NCBI GenBank assembly: GCA_047639555.1
Contig: JBLIOE010000013.1
Span: forward strand, 1 to 64,000
DNA: 64,000 nucleotides
Direction of reading: 5' to 3'
DNA from: JAJRXC01 sp047639555
GTDB taxonomy: Bacteria > Actinomycetota > Acidimicrobiia > Acidimicrobiales > Aldehydirespiratoraceae
Numbering within the stretch: position 1 is the stretch's first letter; each line of letters starts with the position of its first letter. Of the stretch, positions 1-8,355 are shown piece by piece. The translations under genes were made by a program, and so were the position numbers. The notes beneath the pieces were generated by a model. It was not told the DNA's origin and made no database searches. It saw only the letters and a program-made list of their open reading frames with translations.

Positions 1-935
1 CGAGTCATCGCTTCGGTGATGCGCGTATGGAGCTGCTCTCCATCGGGAGTGGTTCGGCGGTTGCGCAGTGGAATCATCGAGATCACCTCACCGGTGATCT
101 CGTATTCCTTGTGATCGGTTTTCGCCCAGCACCGCATGCCGGTTTGGTAGTTGTTCTCGTCCCAGTCGGACTCCACAGTGCAGTCACGAATGTGGTGGTA
201 TTCGCCGTCTTCTAGGACCATGCCGCTGTAGCGAGGCTCGCCGTCGCCCGCGACGACCGAGAGCATCATCGCGAAGTCGGGCCCGAAGATCATCGGGAGC
301 CAGCGGTACCAGTTCACGGCCTGCCAGTAACGAGGGCCCCACGACTTGTCGCGGAGGCCGAGCCCATCCAGCTCGATGATCTCGTCGCCCACCTGGATCG
401 TGCCAGTCACCGCGGTGTGCTGCTCGTAGTGGGCTTTCGCGAAGCTCTTCTCCGAGTCGGTCTTGATCGGCGAGCCGTCTTCGTACTGGGGCAGACCGCC
501 ATACATGGGCGACACGCCGCGCACGTCGAGGCGCACCTCACACTCCACGAACGGATTGTTCTTGAACGCTTCGCGAGGATTGGCCATCTGCTCGGGCTCG
601 TCGAGCAGGCAGACCTTGCCGTCGTAGTTGATCTGCAAGTGTTCGAACGGGGTGACGACCTTGATCTCGAGACCGCCAGCCTTCATCTCGTCGTTGTTCT
701 CGATCTCCGGTCGGCCGTACAAGAACGCCACTCGGCCACCGGGCAAGTAGATACACACCGTCATCTCGGCGTAACCCTCGTTGACCCGGTTGCCAATGCG
801 GAACCACGCGCCAACCTCACGCTCCATGTCGAACCCGTTCAGGTACATCGACTCGTTGTAGTTGGGCACCGGATCGGGCTCGTGGGTGTACTCATCCTCG
901 GGAAGCAGGACGGTGATGATCTTGCGGTCAGCCAT
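1..935 (-). CDS. DUF7065/AttH-like lipocalin-fold protein (3' end outside window)
   Basis: Open frame of about 311 codons reading leftward from an ATG at 935 and leaving the window before any stop, so the C-terminus is missing. The protein is rich in Trp, Gly and acidic residues. It contains a central segment with the motif GLGLRDKSWGPRYW followed by MIFGPDFAMML, which resembles the C-terminal half of the DUF7064/DUF7065 (hydroxyneurosporene-synthase/AttH-like) proteins common next to steroid and lipid catabolism genes in actinobacteria. It lies 33 bp downstream of the cupin gene on the same strand and is probably co-transcribed with it. No signal peptide or membrane segment is visible. The biochemical role is unknown and the family assignment rests on motif recall only. 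Confidence 0.7.
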   Translation of the reverse strand, partial: MADRKIITVLLPEDEYTHEPDPVPNYNESMYLNGFDMEREVGAWFRIGNRVNEGYAEMTVCIYLPGGRVAFLYGRPEIENNDEMKAGGLEIKVVTPFEHLQINYDGKVCLLDEPEQMANPREAFKNNPFVECEVRLDVRGVSPMYGGLPQYEDGSPIKTDSEKSFAKAHYEQHTAVTGTIQVGDEIIELDGLGLRDKSWGPRYWQAVNWYRWLPMIFGPDFAMMLSVVAGDGEPRYSGMVLEDGEYHHIRDCTVESDWDENNYQTGMRCWAKTDHKEYEITGEVISMIPLRNRRTTPDGEQLHTRITEAMT

Positions 936-968
936 GACCGCACCGTAGTGCGGCCCGCCAAGGGCCCC

Positions 969-1511
969 CTAACCCTCGGCCTTCGCGGCCTCGTTCTCCG
1001 CGCCCTTGGCGAAGACGGCTCGAAGGTCTTCCAAACCGCCGGGAAGTTCGATAGGCGGGTCGGGCAGCTGTGTTGCGCCGCGGGCGGCGAGCCACTCGTA
1101 GATCGAGTCGGGGTCTTCCGACCAGGATCGGGGGTCGCCCATCATCACTTCGTAGAGCTCGACACCCTCGGGGCCGGCGACGAACGGGCCGAATGACGCG
1201 CCGAGGGGCAACTCGATGTGGCCGCCGACACCGAGCTCAACGTCGCCACAGGTGAACGAGCCGCTGAGGACCGTGAGCGTGTGGGGGCTGTAGTGGCCGT
1301 GGTGGCGGACGATCATCCCCGGGTCCCACCGGGCGAAGAGCGCGAGATAAAGAGGCTCGACAGAGAAGCCCACCCACTTCTCCCACACATGGGACTCGGA
1401 GCCATCCGCGTTGCGCTGGCTACGCACAGGGATGAAGGGAATCCCGTCGTCCTCGTCGTGCATGTTCGTGAATGTGGGCTCAAGGCCCTCGACTCGCGGT
1501 GTTGCGTTCAT
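969..1511 (-). CDS. Single-domain cupin protein
   Basis: A 180-residue soluble protein. Residues 65-84 fit cupin motif 1: Gly65, then His71 and His73, then His77 in place of the usual Glu, ending at Gly84. The second motif is weaker (around residues 96-112, with GGHIELPLGASFGPF). This is the RmlC-like barrel that often binds Fe, Mn or Zn and acts as a small dioxygenase, isomerase or sensor; the substrate cannot be told from sequence. It heads a leftward pair with the DUF7065-like gene and diverges from the PhoX-like gene with only 35 bp between start codons, so the promoters must overlap or the transcripts are nearly leaderless. Confidence 0.8.
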   Translation of the reverse strand: MNATPRVEGLEPTFTNMHDEDDGIPFIPVRSQRNADGSESHVWEKWVGFSVEPLYLALFARWDPGMIVRHHGHYSPHTLTVLSGSFTCGDVELGVGGHIELPLGASFGPFVAGPEGVELYEVMMGDPRSWSEDPDSIYEWLAARGATQLPDPPIELPGGLEDLRAVFAKGAENEAAKAEG

Positions 1512-1546
1512 GACGCCGGTCTAGTCGTTATGCCAGGATACGGCAC

Positions 1547-3001
1547 ATGGACAGACGACGATTTCTTCAGGCTGGCGTATTTACCGCCGGCGGCACCGCC
1601 TCACTCCCTCTGCTCGCGCAAGCCGCGGGCGCGCAGACTGCGGGCACAAGCCCTTACGGCTCGATCGAGGGCCGCGAGCCCGATGAGAATGGGCTGTTGC
1701 TGCCCGAGGGCTTCACCTCACGAATCGTCGCTGTGTCCGGTGACGCGGTGGGCAACTCGTCCTACGAGTGGCATCTCTTCCCCGACGGCGCGGCCACGTT
1801 CGACGATGGCGAGGGCGGCTGGTACCACACCGTCAATAGCGAGGTCTTCAACGCAGGTCTGGGCGGCGCCGGAGCAATTCACTACGACGCCGACGGCAAC
1901 ATCATCGATGCCTACCCCGTACTCACTGGCTCCACCGCCAACTGCGGCGGCGGCCCGACCCCCTGGGGCACATTCCTCTCGGGTGAGGAGATCTTTGGAT
2001 CCGGTGGCGTGATCTGGGAGATCGACCCAACCGGCCAGACCGACGCAGTCGCCCGACCGGCCATGGGGATCTTCCCCCACGAGGCCGCTGCGGTAGACCC
2101 CGTTCGCGAGCACGTCTACCTCACCGAAGACATGCCCGACGGGCGCCTCTATCGCTTCACGCCCGACAGCTACCCAGACCTCAGTAGTGGTCTTCTCGAG
2201 GTCATGCTCGTCTCCGCTGACAACGCCGTCTCCTGGGTGGCTGTGCCCGACCCAACTGCCGCGGAAACGCCCACCCGCCTTCAGGTTGAAGAGTCCTGGG
2301 TCTCGTCCGGCGGCGAGGGAATTTGGTACCACGAAGACTGGATCTTCTGGTCGACGAAGTTCACCCACACGATCCACGGCGTCAACATTGCCGATGCCAC
2401 CTACACCACGTTGTATGCCGCCAACGCCGAGGATCGCGAAGCGGGTACTGCGGTGCTGACCGGCGTCGACAACCTCACGGTCGACGAGGGTTCCGGCGAT
2501 ATCTTCGTGGCCGAAGACGGCGGCAACATGGAAGTGGTCATCATCACCCCCGACGGCGAAGTGGCACCGTTCCTGCGGATCACTGGCCAGGACAACTCCG
2601 AAGTCACCGGGCCGGTATTCAACCCGCGTCGCGACCGTCTCTACTTCTCCAGCCAGCGTGGACCGACCAACAAAACGCTTGGCGAGATCAACCCGGGCAT
2701 CGTGTCCGACGACCGGTTCGGCGGCATCACCTACGAAGTCACCGGCCCGTTCCGAGGCATCGAAGCACCGGTCGTCGAAGAGCCCGAGGTTCCGGTCGGT
2801 GAAGAGCCAGCCGAGGTCGTCGAGACCACCACGACCACAACGGTTCCGGCGCCGACCACCACACTGGCGGCCGTGTCGGACACGTCGGACAACGACGATG
2901 ACGGCGGCGGCAGTACCGGTGTGATTATCGGAGCCGGCGCGGTGGCAGTCATCGTGGCCGGAGCCGGCGTGATTGGTTTGCGCCGCCGCGGCGGAAGCTG
3001 A
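1547..3001 (+). CDS. Tat-exported, membrane-anchored PhoX-type (DUF839) protein
   Basis: A 484-residue protein starting with a twin-arginine signal (DRRRFLQAG at residues 2-10, hydrophobic stretch, AQA-type cleavage near residue 30). The body is DUF839: TPWGTFLSGEE at 138-148 is the family's hallmark, with beta-propeller-like repeats such as HVYLTEDM. PhoX enzymes are calcium/iron alkaline phosphatases, although many DUF839 proteins have untested activity. The C-terminus differs from classical PhoX. A Thr/Pro/Val-rich linker near residues 425-445 is followed by a Gly/Ala/Val/Ile transmembrane helix at about 455-478 and a basic tail, so the enzyme should sit tethered on the outer face of the membrane. 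It converges on the TauD gene with one base between stops. Phosphate scavenging is an inference. Confidence 0.85.
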   Translation: MDRRRFLQAGVFTAGGTASLPLLAQAAGAQTAGTSPYGSIEGREPDENGLLLPEGFTSRIVAVSGDAVGNSSYEWHLFPDGAATFDDGEGGWYHTVNSEVFNAGLGGAGAIHYDADGNIIDAYPVLTGSTANCGGGPTPWGTFLSGEEIFGSGGVIWEIDPTGQTDAVARPAMGIFPHEAAAVDPVREHVYLTEDMPDGRLYRFTPDSYPDLSSGLLEVMLVSADNAVSWVAVPDPTAAETPTRLQVEESWVSSGGEGIWYHEDWIFWSTKFTHTIHGVNIADATYTTLYAANAEDREAGTAVLTGVDNLTVDEGSGDIFVAEDGGNMEVVIITPDGEVAPFLRITGQDNSEVTGPVFNPRRDRLYFSSQRGPTNKTLGEINPGIVSDDRFGGITYEVTGPFRGIEAPVVEEPEVPVGEEPAEVVETTTTTTVPAPTTTLAAVSDTSDNDDDGGGSTGVIIGAGAVAVIVAGAGVIGLRRRGGS

Positions 3002-3002
3002 C

Positions 3003-3833
3003 CTAGACCGAAGCGTCGAAGTACGGACGTTCGCCATCGACGGTGATTCGTCGGACCACTCGCCGCAAGGGGAAGTGGTCCGACACGCCGCGGTGCACGA
3101 CGAGGCGTTCGTCCCAGATCGCGACATCACCCTCGGTCCACGACCAGCGAACTTGGCGCTTCGGTTCATCGAACTTGGCGCGCAACATTGCGTGAAGCGG
3201 ATCCCACTCTGGCGCGCTAAGCCCGTCGACCCCGTTCATTGTTGAGGAGCCGTCGTAGTAGGCCCGCTGTCCGGTGACGGGGTGGGTGCGCACCACCGGG
3301 TGCGTGACCGGCGGGTATGCGTCTCTAATTCGCGCGCCTAAACCTTCGATGCCGGACTTCGCTTCGGCCGTCTCGCAGAAACCAGGCCAGCAGGTGTGCT
3401 CTGCCTCTAGGCGTTCGAGGAGCGTCTGCAGGACCGGTGACAGGCTCTCGTAGACGTCAGAGGCCGAGGCCCACATCGTGTCGCCGCCATGGGCAGGAAT
3501 TTCCAGACCGCAGAGGATGGCGATCTTGGGCGGACACTCGATCCAGGTGACATCGGTATGCCAGCCGTCGGTGGTCGGCGCGCTGTCTTCGTCGTCAACG
3601 ATCGTGGACGCAACCGGCTCCGTTGCGCCATAGAGCTCCGACATCGGGTAGATCGACGGTTCGCCGAATCGGCCCGCGAGCGCGATCTGCTCGGACTCGG
3701 AGAGTTGCTGATCTCGGAAGAAGAGGACGCCGTGCGCGTAGAGCGCAGCCTCGACGGCGGCGATGTCACAATCGCGAAGGTCCACATCCTGGACCTCGGC
3801 GCCAATCACGCCACCGATCTTGTCGACTCTCAT
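3003..3833 (-). CDS. TauD/TfdA-family Fe(II)/2-oxoglutarate dioxygenase
   Basis: A 276-residue soluble enzyme of normal TauD length. The metal-binding HxD is His92-Thr-Asp94 in WHTDVTW, the distal His is about 247 (VHRGVSD), and the 2-oxoglutarate-binding Arg lies in RRVVRR near 257. TauD-family enzymes hydroxylate sulfonates, aryloxyacids, carnitine precursors and similar small acids; the substrate here is unknown. The start ATG overlaps the stop of the upstream patatin gene (ATGA), so translation is probably coupled in the ribH-patatin-tauD operon. A second, divergent TauD-type protein is encoded at 41739-42581, so this genome carries paralogues with different partners. Confidence 0.88.
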   Translation of the reverse strand: MRVDKIGGVIGAEVQDVDLRDCDIAAVEAALYAHGVLFFRDQQLSESEQIALAGRFGEPSIYPMSELYGATEPVASTIVDDEDSAPTTDGWHTDVTWIECPPKIAILCGLEIPAHGGDTMWASASDVYESLSPVLQTLLERLEAEHTCWPGFCETAEAKSGIEGLGARIRDAYPPVTHPVVRTHPVTGQRAYYDGSSTMNGVDGLSAPEWDPLHAMLRAKFDEPKRQVRWSWTEGDVAIWDERLVVHRGVSDHFPLRRVVRRITVDGERPYFDASV

Positions 3834-4951
3834 GTGTCTTCCCTTTCGCGGTTTGCCCCCGCTCGCTCGATTACCAGATCCGTGAGCAGCGACGCCCGGA
3901 AGTGTTTCACGCGAGCAGCAGAGTGGGTCAATACCACCCGCTGCTCCACGGCGATTGGGTCCTCGCCGCCCAGCCCGAAGTGGTCAACGACCGCGTTCGC
4001 TCCGGCGATCAGGGCATCGACCAATACCCTCCTGTCTCGTTCTAGACGAGTCGGCAGTTCGACATGGTCAGGAACATGCACGATGTCGAACCGCGGCTCG
4101 CCTCGATCCGCTGTCCAGTCAAGGGGCGTCGACCGGCCCTCGACGACGGATCGAAGATTCCAAGCCTCGCGTGAGGACCGTTCGGGAAGTGAGGCAACCA
4201 GATCGCCAACATGGTCGCCGTGCATCCGTTTGACAACGGGCACGATGGCGACTCGTTCGACGAAACTCATCGTGTCGAGGTGCTCGTCGAGCGTGACCGG
4301 CTGAGACGGGAGGACGAGCACATGAGTGGCGCCAAGCATCGCCGCCGTGCGCCACGGAATCTGTTCGTGCAGCCCGCCGTCGAGATACTCCTCGCCGTCG
4401 ATAATCTTTGCCCGGCCGGCCAGAACCGGCAGCGATGCGGTCGCCTTCAATATTGCCGCGACACGGTCGGTGCTGCCTGTCACCTGCAGATACCGAACCG
4501 ACGATGCCGGGTCGACAGGCGTCACCGTTGCGTAGAGCGGGATCGGATTCGTTGCCAGCGCGGTGAAGTCGAGCCCTCTCGAGACCGCGGCCTTATCGAC
4601 GAGATGGTGCAGATCAAGCGCCGCCTCGCGCTTTAACAAACGGGACCGATCAAGGAAGGGCTCCTCGTGAAGCTCCGTGTAGAACAGCACGCTGCCTTCG
4701 ACGGCGCAGCCATCGACAAAGAACGCACCGGCCAAGGCACCGGCTGAGGTGCCGACGACGAGGTCGATACAGCCCGTCATTCCGAGTTGTTCGAGCGCGA
4801 CCAACATGCCGGCCGAAACCACGCCGCGCATACCGCCGCCCTCAATGGCGAGAGCGAGGCGGTAGTTGTCATTGCGGGCACCAGGCGTCGACCGGTCTTG
4901 CAGCCGCTGATGGATAACTTCGACCGCCGACGGCAACTCGGAGCTGGGCAA
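3830..4951 (-). CDS. Patatin-like phospholipase
   Basis: From the TTG at 4951 this is a 373-residue protein. The oxyanion loop GGGMRG (about 38-43), the nucleophile elbow GTSAG (Ser69) and the catalytic Asp motif LDGGL are all present, so the Ser-Asp dyad is intact. Patatin enzymes are lipid acyl hydrolases. The open frame runs far upstream across ribH in another frame, but that extension is arginine-rich antisense-like sequence. I chose TTG 4951 because GGAG sits six bases upstream and it follows the ribH stop by two bases; TTG 4963 or 4936 are alternatives. It overlaps the TauD start downstream. No signal peptide is seen, so a cytoplasmic enzyme is likely. Confidence 0.85.
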   Translation of the reverse strand: MPSSELPSAVEVIHQRLQDRSTPGARNDNYRLALAIEGGGMRGVVSAGMLVALEQLGMTGCIDLVVGTSAGALAGAFFVDGCAVEGSVLFYTELHEEPFLDRSRLLKREAALDLHHLVDKAAVSRGLDFTALATNPIPLYATVTPVDPASSVRYLQVTGSTDRVAAILKATASLPVLAGRAKIIDGEEYLDGGLHEQIPWRTAAMLGATHVLVLPSQPVTLDEHLDTMSFVERVAIVPVVKRMHGDHVGDLVASLPERSSREAWNLRSVVEGRSTPLDWTADRGEPRFDIVHVPDHVELPTRLERDRRVLVDALIAGANAVVDHFGLGGEDPIAVEQRVVLTHSAARVKHFRASLLTDLVIERAGANREREDT

Positions 4952-4953
4952 GC

Positions 4954-5427
4954 TCAGCTCCAAGCGCGAACGAGCAGCGCCATCTCGACGGCGACCTGGG
5001 CGGCATCGGCGCCAACATTGTGACCACCGTCGAGCACGCTTCGAGCCTCTGCCTGCGCAACGTTTTCGGTGGCGAGCACGCCGAATCCGATCGGCACGCC
5101 GGTGGAAATCTGGACGTCTTGGAGACCGCGAGCACACTCCTCTGACACGAGGTCGTAGTGCGTTGTTTCGCCTCGGATAACTGCACCGATCGCCACAATC
5201 GCGTCGACTCGGCCCGATGCTGCAACCGTGCGGGCAGCAAACGGGATCTCGAACGCGCCGGGCACCTCCACCGTCTGCGTGTCCGTCACCCCAAAGCGGG
5301 CCAGCGTCTGTTCGACACCGACCGCGAGTCGGTTGATGATCTCGGGGTTCCATCGGGTGCGAATCAGCACGACCCGCAGACCGGCGCCGTCGATGTCGGT
5401 GGCTGCCCTGACGTCCTTTTCGGCCAT
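4954..5427 (-). CDS. ribH: 6,7-dimethyl-8-ribityllumazine synthase
   Basis: A 157-residue protein matching lumazine synthase in length and order of motifs: RTRWNPEI near the start, VPGAFEIP around residue 57, GAVIRGETTHYD (with the catalytic His) around 81-92, and PIGFGVL near 112. It condenses the ribityl-amino-uracil intermediate with dihydroxybutanone phosphate to give the direct riboflavin precursor. It is usually found with ribD, ribE and ribBA, but here it heads an operon with a patatin and a TauD dioxygenase, so riboflavin genes appear to be dispersed or lie outside the window. Riboflavin also feeds F420 and FAD enzymes, of which this region has many. Confidence 0.95.
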   Translation of the reverse strand: MAEKDVRAATDIDGAGLRVVLIRTRWNPEIINRLAVGVEQTLARFGVTDTQTVEVPGAFEIPFAARTVAASGRVDAIVAIGAVIRGETTHYDLVSEECARGLQDVQISTGVPIGFGVLATENVAQAEARSVLDGGHNVGADAAQVAVEMALLVRAWS

Positions 5428-5483
5428 GCCCGAACCGTACCGGCCACACTCCCTCTAGGCGACGAAGCACCCCAAAACGTGAA

Positions 5484-5507
5484 ACGGCGGCCCCGAAGGA
5501 CCGCCGT
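5484..5507 (-). terminator. Rho-independent-like terminator of the DyP gene
   Basis: On the minus strand a 10-bp stem (ACGGCGGTCC paired with GGGCCGCCGT, one G-T wobble) closes a TTCG tetraloop and is followed by TTTCACGTTTT. It lies 20 bp past the DyP stop and about 57 bp before the ribH start, so it should separate these two leftward units. Confidence 0.8.
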
Positions 5508-5526
5508 CTCTCAATTCAAATTGGCG

Positions 5527-6441
5527 TTAGCCGAGGGCCGCGGCCAGTGCTTCAACCGACGGGGCGAAGTAGTACGAACCCGAAGCCGGGGTCGAGTAGT
5601 CGGTGATCGCGTCGGTTTCGTGGTCGTTGTGGCCGTACATGGCTTCCATGCGCTCGCGCATCGGTGCCTGGGTCTTGCAGAAGCCCATGAAGTAGAGACC
5701 CACGGTGCCCTCGTGGAACGCATACGGGGTCGAACGACGAACCATCTCGCCCCGCTTGGCGGTGGACTCGTCGGCAGTGGCGCCTTCACGCAGCTCGACG
5801 TGCTTCAGGTGCGAACGGGGCACCTGCGTCTCGAGCTTGGTGGAGTCGGCCTTCGTGCGACCGAAGGTGTTCTCCTCTTCTTCGAGGGAGAGCGAGGCCC
5901 AGTAGTCCATGTCGTGGACCCAACGCTGAGCGATGCAGTACGAGCCACCGGCGCCAGCCTCGCCGTCGGCGATGATGCCGCGGTCCTTTTGATCCTCGGG
6001 CTCCGGGTTGCCGGTGCCGTCGATGTGACCGGTGAGGTCGAGGCTGTTCTTGTAGATGAACGTGGGGGTCTCACGGGCAACGGACATGTGACCGGCGAGA
6101 GCCTTGCGCATCGTGTGCTGGACTTCCCAGATGAGGTCCTTGTCGGCGTGGTGGACCCAGATGAGAAGCTCTTCCTGGGTGCCCTTGGCAACCTTGGAGC
6201 CGTCGGGGGATTCGTAGCCGGGGTACGCCTCGAAGTCGCCGCCGGTCTCGATGCCGAGATCGACAGCAAGGGTGGGGCCAAGCAGCAGGCAGAGGTTGAC
6301 GCCCTGCGCCGCGGCGTCAGCCTGGCCAGCCTTGAGGGCCGCCTTGATGGTGCCGAGATCGGCGCCTTCGGTACGGCTCATGTGGACGTACCACTGGTAC
6401 TTCTGGAGATCACCAAGAATCGCGGGCTGCGAAGTTGCCAT
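5527..6441 (-). CDS. Dye-decolorising (DyP-type) haem peroxidase
   Basis: A 304-residue enzyme. The DyP signature GHIDGTGNPEP (about 138-148, catalytic Asp141) is present, as are the haem-ligand region SHLKHVEL (His211 or His214) and VRRSTPY (Arg235-Arg236, distal Arg). Length and lack of a Tat signal fit the cytoplasmic B-type DyP group, which oxidises phenolics, dyes or porphyrins with hydrogen peroxide. Some B-type DyPs are packed into encapsulins, but no encapsulin gene or clear C-terminal targeting tail is seen. I chose the ATG at 6441, with AGAGGA eight bases upstream, over an in-frame start seven codons earlier. A terminator follows the gene. Confidence 0.93.
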   Translation of the reverse strand: MATSQPAILGDLQKYQWYVHMSRTEGADLGTIKAALKAGQADAAAQGVNLCLLLGPTLAVDLGIETGGDFEAYPGYESPDGSKVAKGTQEELLIWVHHADKDLIWEVQHTMRKALAGHMSVARETPTFIYKNSLDLTGHIDGTGNPEPEDQKDRGIIADGEAGAGGSYCIAQRWVHDMDYWASLSLEEEENTFGRTKADSTKLETQVPRSHLKHVELREGATADESTAKRGEMVRRSTPYAFHEGTVGLYFMGFCKTQAPMRERMEAMYGHNDHETDAITDYSTPASGSYYFAPSVEALAAALG

Positions 6442-6498
6442 TGAAAAGTTCCTCTTATTGTTCACGGGTTAGGAGACGACACTAGACGAACCGCGGCA

Positions 6499-7308
6499 GT
6501 GATGGCACAGTTCCTGACGATGATTCCTGACCTTTTCTCCATGGCCGACCGCACCTGCCTGATCACCGGCGGATCAAAGGGGCTTGGCCGCCACATGGCC
6601 GAGACTTTTCTTGAGGCCGGCGCGTTCCGCGTCTACATCACCGCCCGCAACCGCGAGGTCGTCGAAGCCACCGCAGAAGAGCTCAGCGCGGCCTACGACG
6701 GCGAGTGCGTTGCGCTCCCCGGCGACCTCTCGACGCTCGAAGATGTACAACACCTTGCGGCCGAGATAGCGACGCGCGAAAGCCATCTCGATGTGCTCGT
6801 CAACAACGCCGGTCGCGGCTGGCTGGCCCGCCTTGGTGAGCTCCCCGAGCACGGATGGGACAAGGTGATGGACCTCAACGTGAAGTCGCCGTTCTTCCTC
6901 ACTCAGGAACTCGTGCCGCTCCTCACCCATCGAGCCTCGGCCGACTACAACAGCAGCGTGATCAACATCGGTTCGATCGCCGGCATCACCGCGAATCCGG
7001 CCGACACCTACAGCTACAACGTCTCGAAGGCCGGTATTCACCAGATGACCCGCAACCTCGCCCACACGCTGGCGGCCCAGCATGTTCGGGTCAACGCGAT
7101 CGCCCCGGGGCGTTTCCATTCCGATATGACGGAGTTCGCCAAAGTGGATGAAGCCGCCTACGAGGCCGAACTCCGGATGATCCCCCAGCACCGCTGGGGC
7201 AACGCCGACGACATCAAGGGTGTTGCGCTGCTGCTCGCCAGCCGGGCTGGCGCCTTCACCACAGGACAGATCCTGGCGGTCGATGGCGGCACCACGTTGG
7301 TGATGTGA
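6499..7308 (+). CDS. Short-chain dehydrogenase/reductase (RhlG-like)
   Basis: A 269-residue classical SDR. The cofactor motif TGGSKGLG lies near residues 23-30, NNAG near 106, the catalytic Ser in NIGSIAG and the YxxxK pair in YNVSK (about 175-179). The C-terminal TTGQILAVDGG is standard. The N-terminus PDLFSMADRTCLITGG resembles RhlG and related 3-oxoacyl reductases. The substrate is unknown. The start could also be the ATG at 6520. It is a single rightward gene, divergent from DyP (57 bp) and convergent with the DUF2332 gene (6 bp between stops). Confidence 0.88.
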   Translation: MMAQFLTMIPDLFSMADRTCLITGGSKGLGRHMAETFLEAGAFRVYITARNREVVEATAEELSAAYDGECVALPGDLSTLEDVQHLAAEIATRESHLDVLVNNAGRGWLARLGELPEHGWDKVMDLNVKSPFFLTQELVPLLTHRASADYNSSVINIGSIAGITANPADTYSYNVSKAGIHQMTRNLAHTLAAQHVRVNAIAPGRFHSDMTEFAKVDEAAYEAELRMIPQHRWGNADDIKGVALLLASRAGAFTTGQILAVDGGTTLVM

Positions 7309-7314
7309 CCGGCG

Positions 7315-8355
7315 TCAGACCAGGTCAACCCATGCGCCATGGGGATGTGTCCAGCCGAGGAACTCGCGGGTCGGCTCACGGCCCGGGCCGCCGGTTACAA
7401 GTGTCATCGCGCTGACTTCGCCGTCGTCGTCGTCGGGAGCGGGCGGCAAATCGACGCCAGGCACCACGCCCGCCATTTCCATCGCGAGCCAGGCGGTTGG
7501 CCGGTCGGCCTCGAGGATCGCGGCCTCGAATTCGCGGCGTAGGTCCTCGGGGAAATAGAAGACCACCCACGTTGTGACGACGAGGGCGAGCAGATCGGCG
7601 GGGGCGTCGGCCAGCGCCGCCCGCAGACCTTCCACCGCGTCGACTTTGACGAGGGTCGGCGGGTTCGCCTGGGCTTCTTCGATCGCGGCCCGGAGGCGAG
7701 TGAGACGCTCGGGCTGGTCAGGCCATACGAGCGATTCAAGCCAGCGGGCCTCGTCGGGATCGGTCAGGTCGATCGGGTTGCGGTCGATCCCGCGGCGCCA
7801 CGCAATATCCGCAGGAACGGCGGACACCGGGGCTCCCCGATTCTCCGCCTGGAGATGCAGTCGAGCATCGACCGGGCCGAGCGCAACACCGCCCACGTCG
7901 ATCCGATAACGATCAAGCAACAGATTCAGCCCACCGGAGCAACCCACGTCGATCAGCGCAATCGACTGCTGGGCTCGCTCGGCGATTCGATTCACGAGCG
8001 GAGCGATCGCCGCCGTGCGGTTCACCTCGTTTGTCTGCACGTAGCGCGTCGTGAGCAGCTCGAGGATCTCGGCTTTGTGGCTGAGGATCAGGTCGCAGAA
8101 GGGCGCACCAGCGTCGCCCACAAAATCGGGTTCGTAGACCGCGGCCAGAGGAAGACTGGGATCGAGCAGCGTGAGATAACGCGCCGCGGCATGGAGGTTG
8201 TTCGGCACGTGGGCCTCGGGCGGGGCCTGGGCCACCAACTCGATCACCTCGGCGTTGTCGGCCGCGGCCCGCACCATTACTTCGTAGCGAGGCGCGTATC
8301 CCTTCAGGGAGAAGTCGGCGAACACTCGATAGAAGTCGGCGATCGCCGCACTCAT
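7315..8355 (-). CDS. DUF2332 family protein (methyltransferase-like fold)
   Basis: A 346-residue protein with the DUF2332 features: N-terminal FADFSLKGYAPRYEV, central QTNEVNRTAAIAPLVN, the glycine-rich LIDVGCSGGLNLLLD resembling an S-adenosylmethionine-binding motif I, and the C-terminal PTREFLGWTHPHGAWV. The family is widespread in actinobacteria and has no settled function. Its start overlaps the stop of the upstream sugar-lactone oxidase gene (ATGA), so it is the last gene of a three-gene leftward operon. A methyltransferase role is inferred from the SAM-like motif only. Confidence 0.85.
   Translation of the reverse strand: MSAAIADFYRVFADFSLKGYAPRYEVMVRAAADNAEVIELVAQAPPEAHVPNNLHAAARYLTLLDPSLPLAAVYEPDFVGDAGAPFCDLILSHKAEILELLTTRYVQTNEVNRTAAIAPLVNRIAERAQQSIALIDVGCSGGLNLLLDRYRIDVGGVALGPVDARLHLQAENRGAPVSAVPADIAWRRGIDRNPIDLTDPDEARWLESLVWPDQPERLTRLRAAIEEAQANPPTLVKVDAVEGLRAALADAPADLLALVVTTWVVFYFPEDLRREFEAAILEADRPTAWLAMEMAGVVPGVDLPPAPDDDDGEVSAMTLVTGGPGREPTREFLGWTHPHGAWVDLV

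Noticed and set aside
1718..3169. Long leftward reading frame (about 480 codons) opposite the PhoX-like gene
   Set aside because: It is antisense to a gene with a clear Tat signal and DUF839 motifs, has no recognisable domain, and owes its openness to high GC3 codon use.
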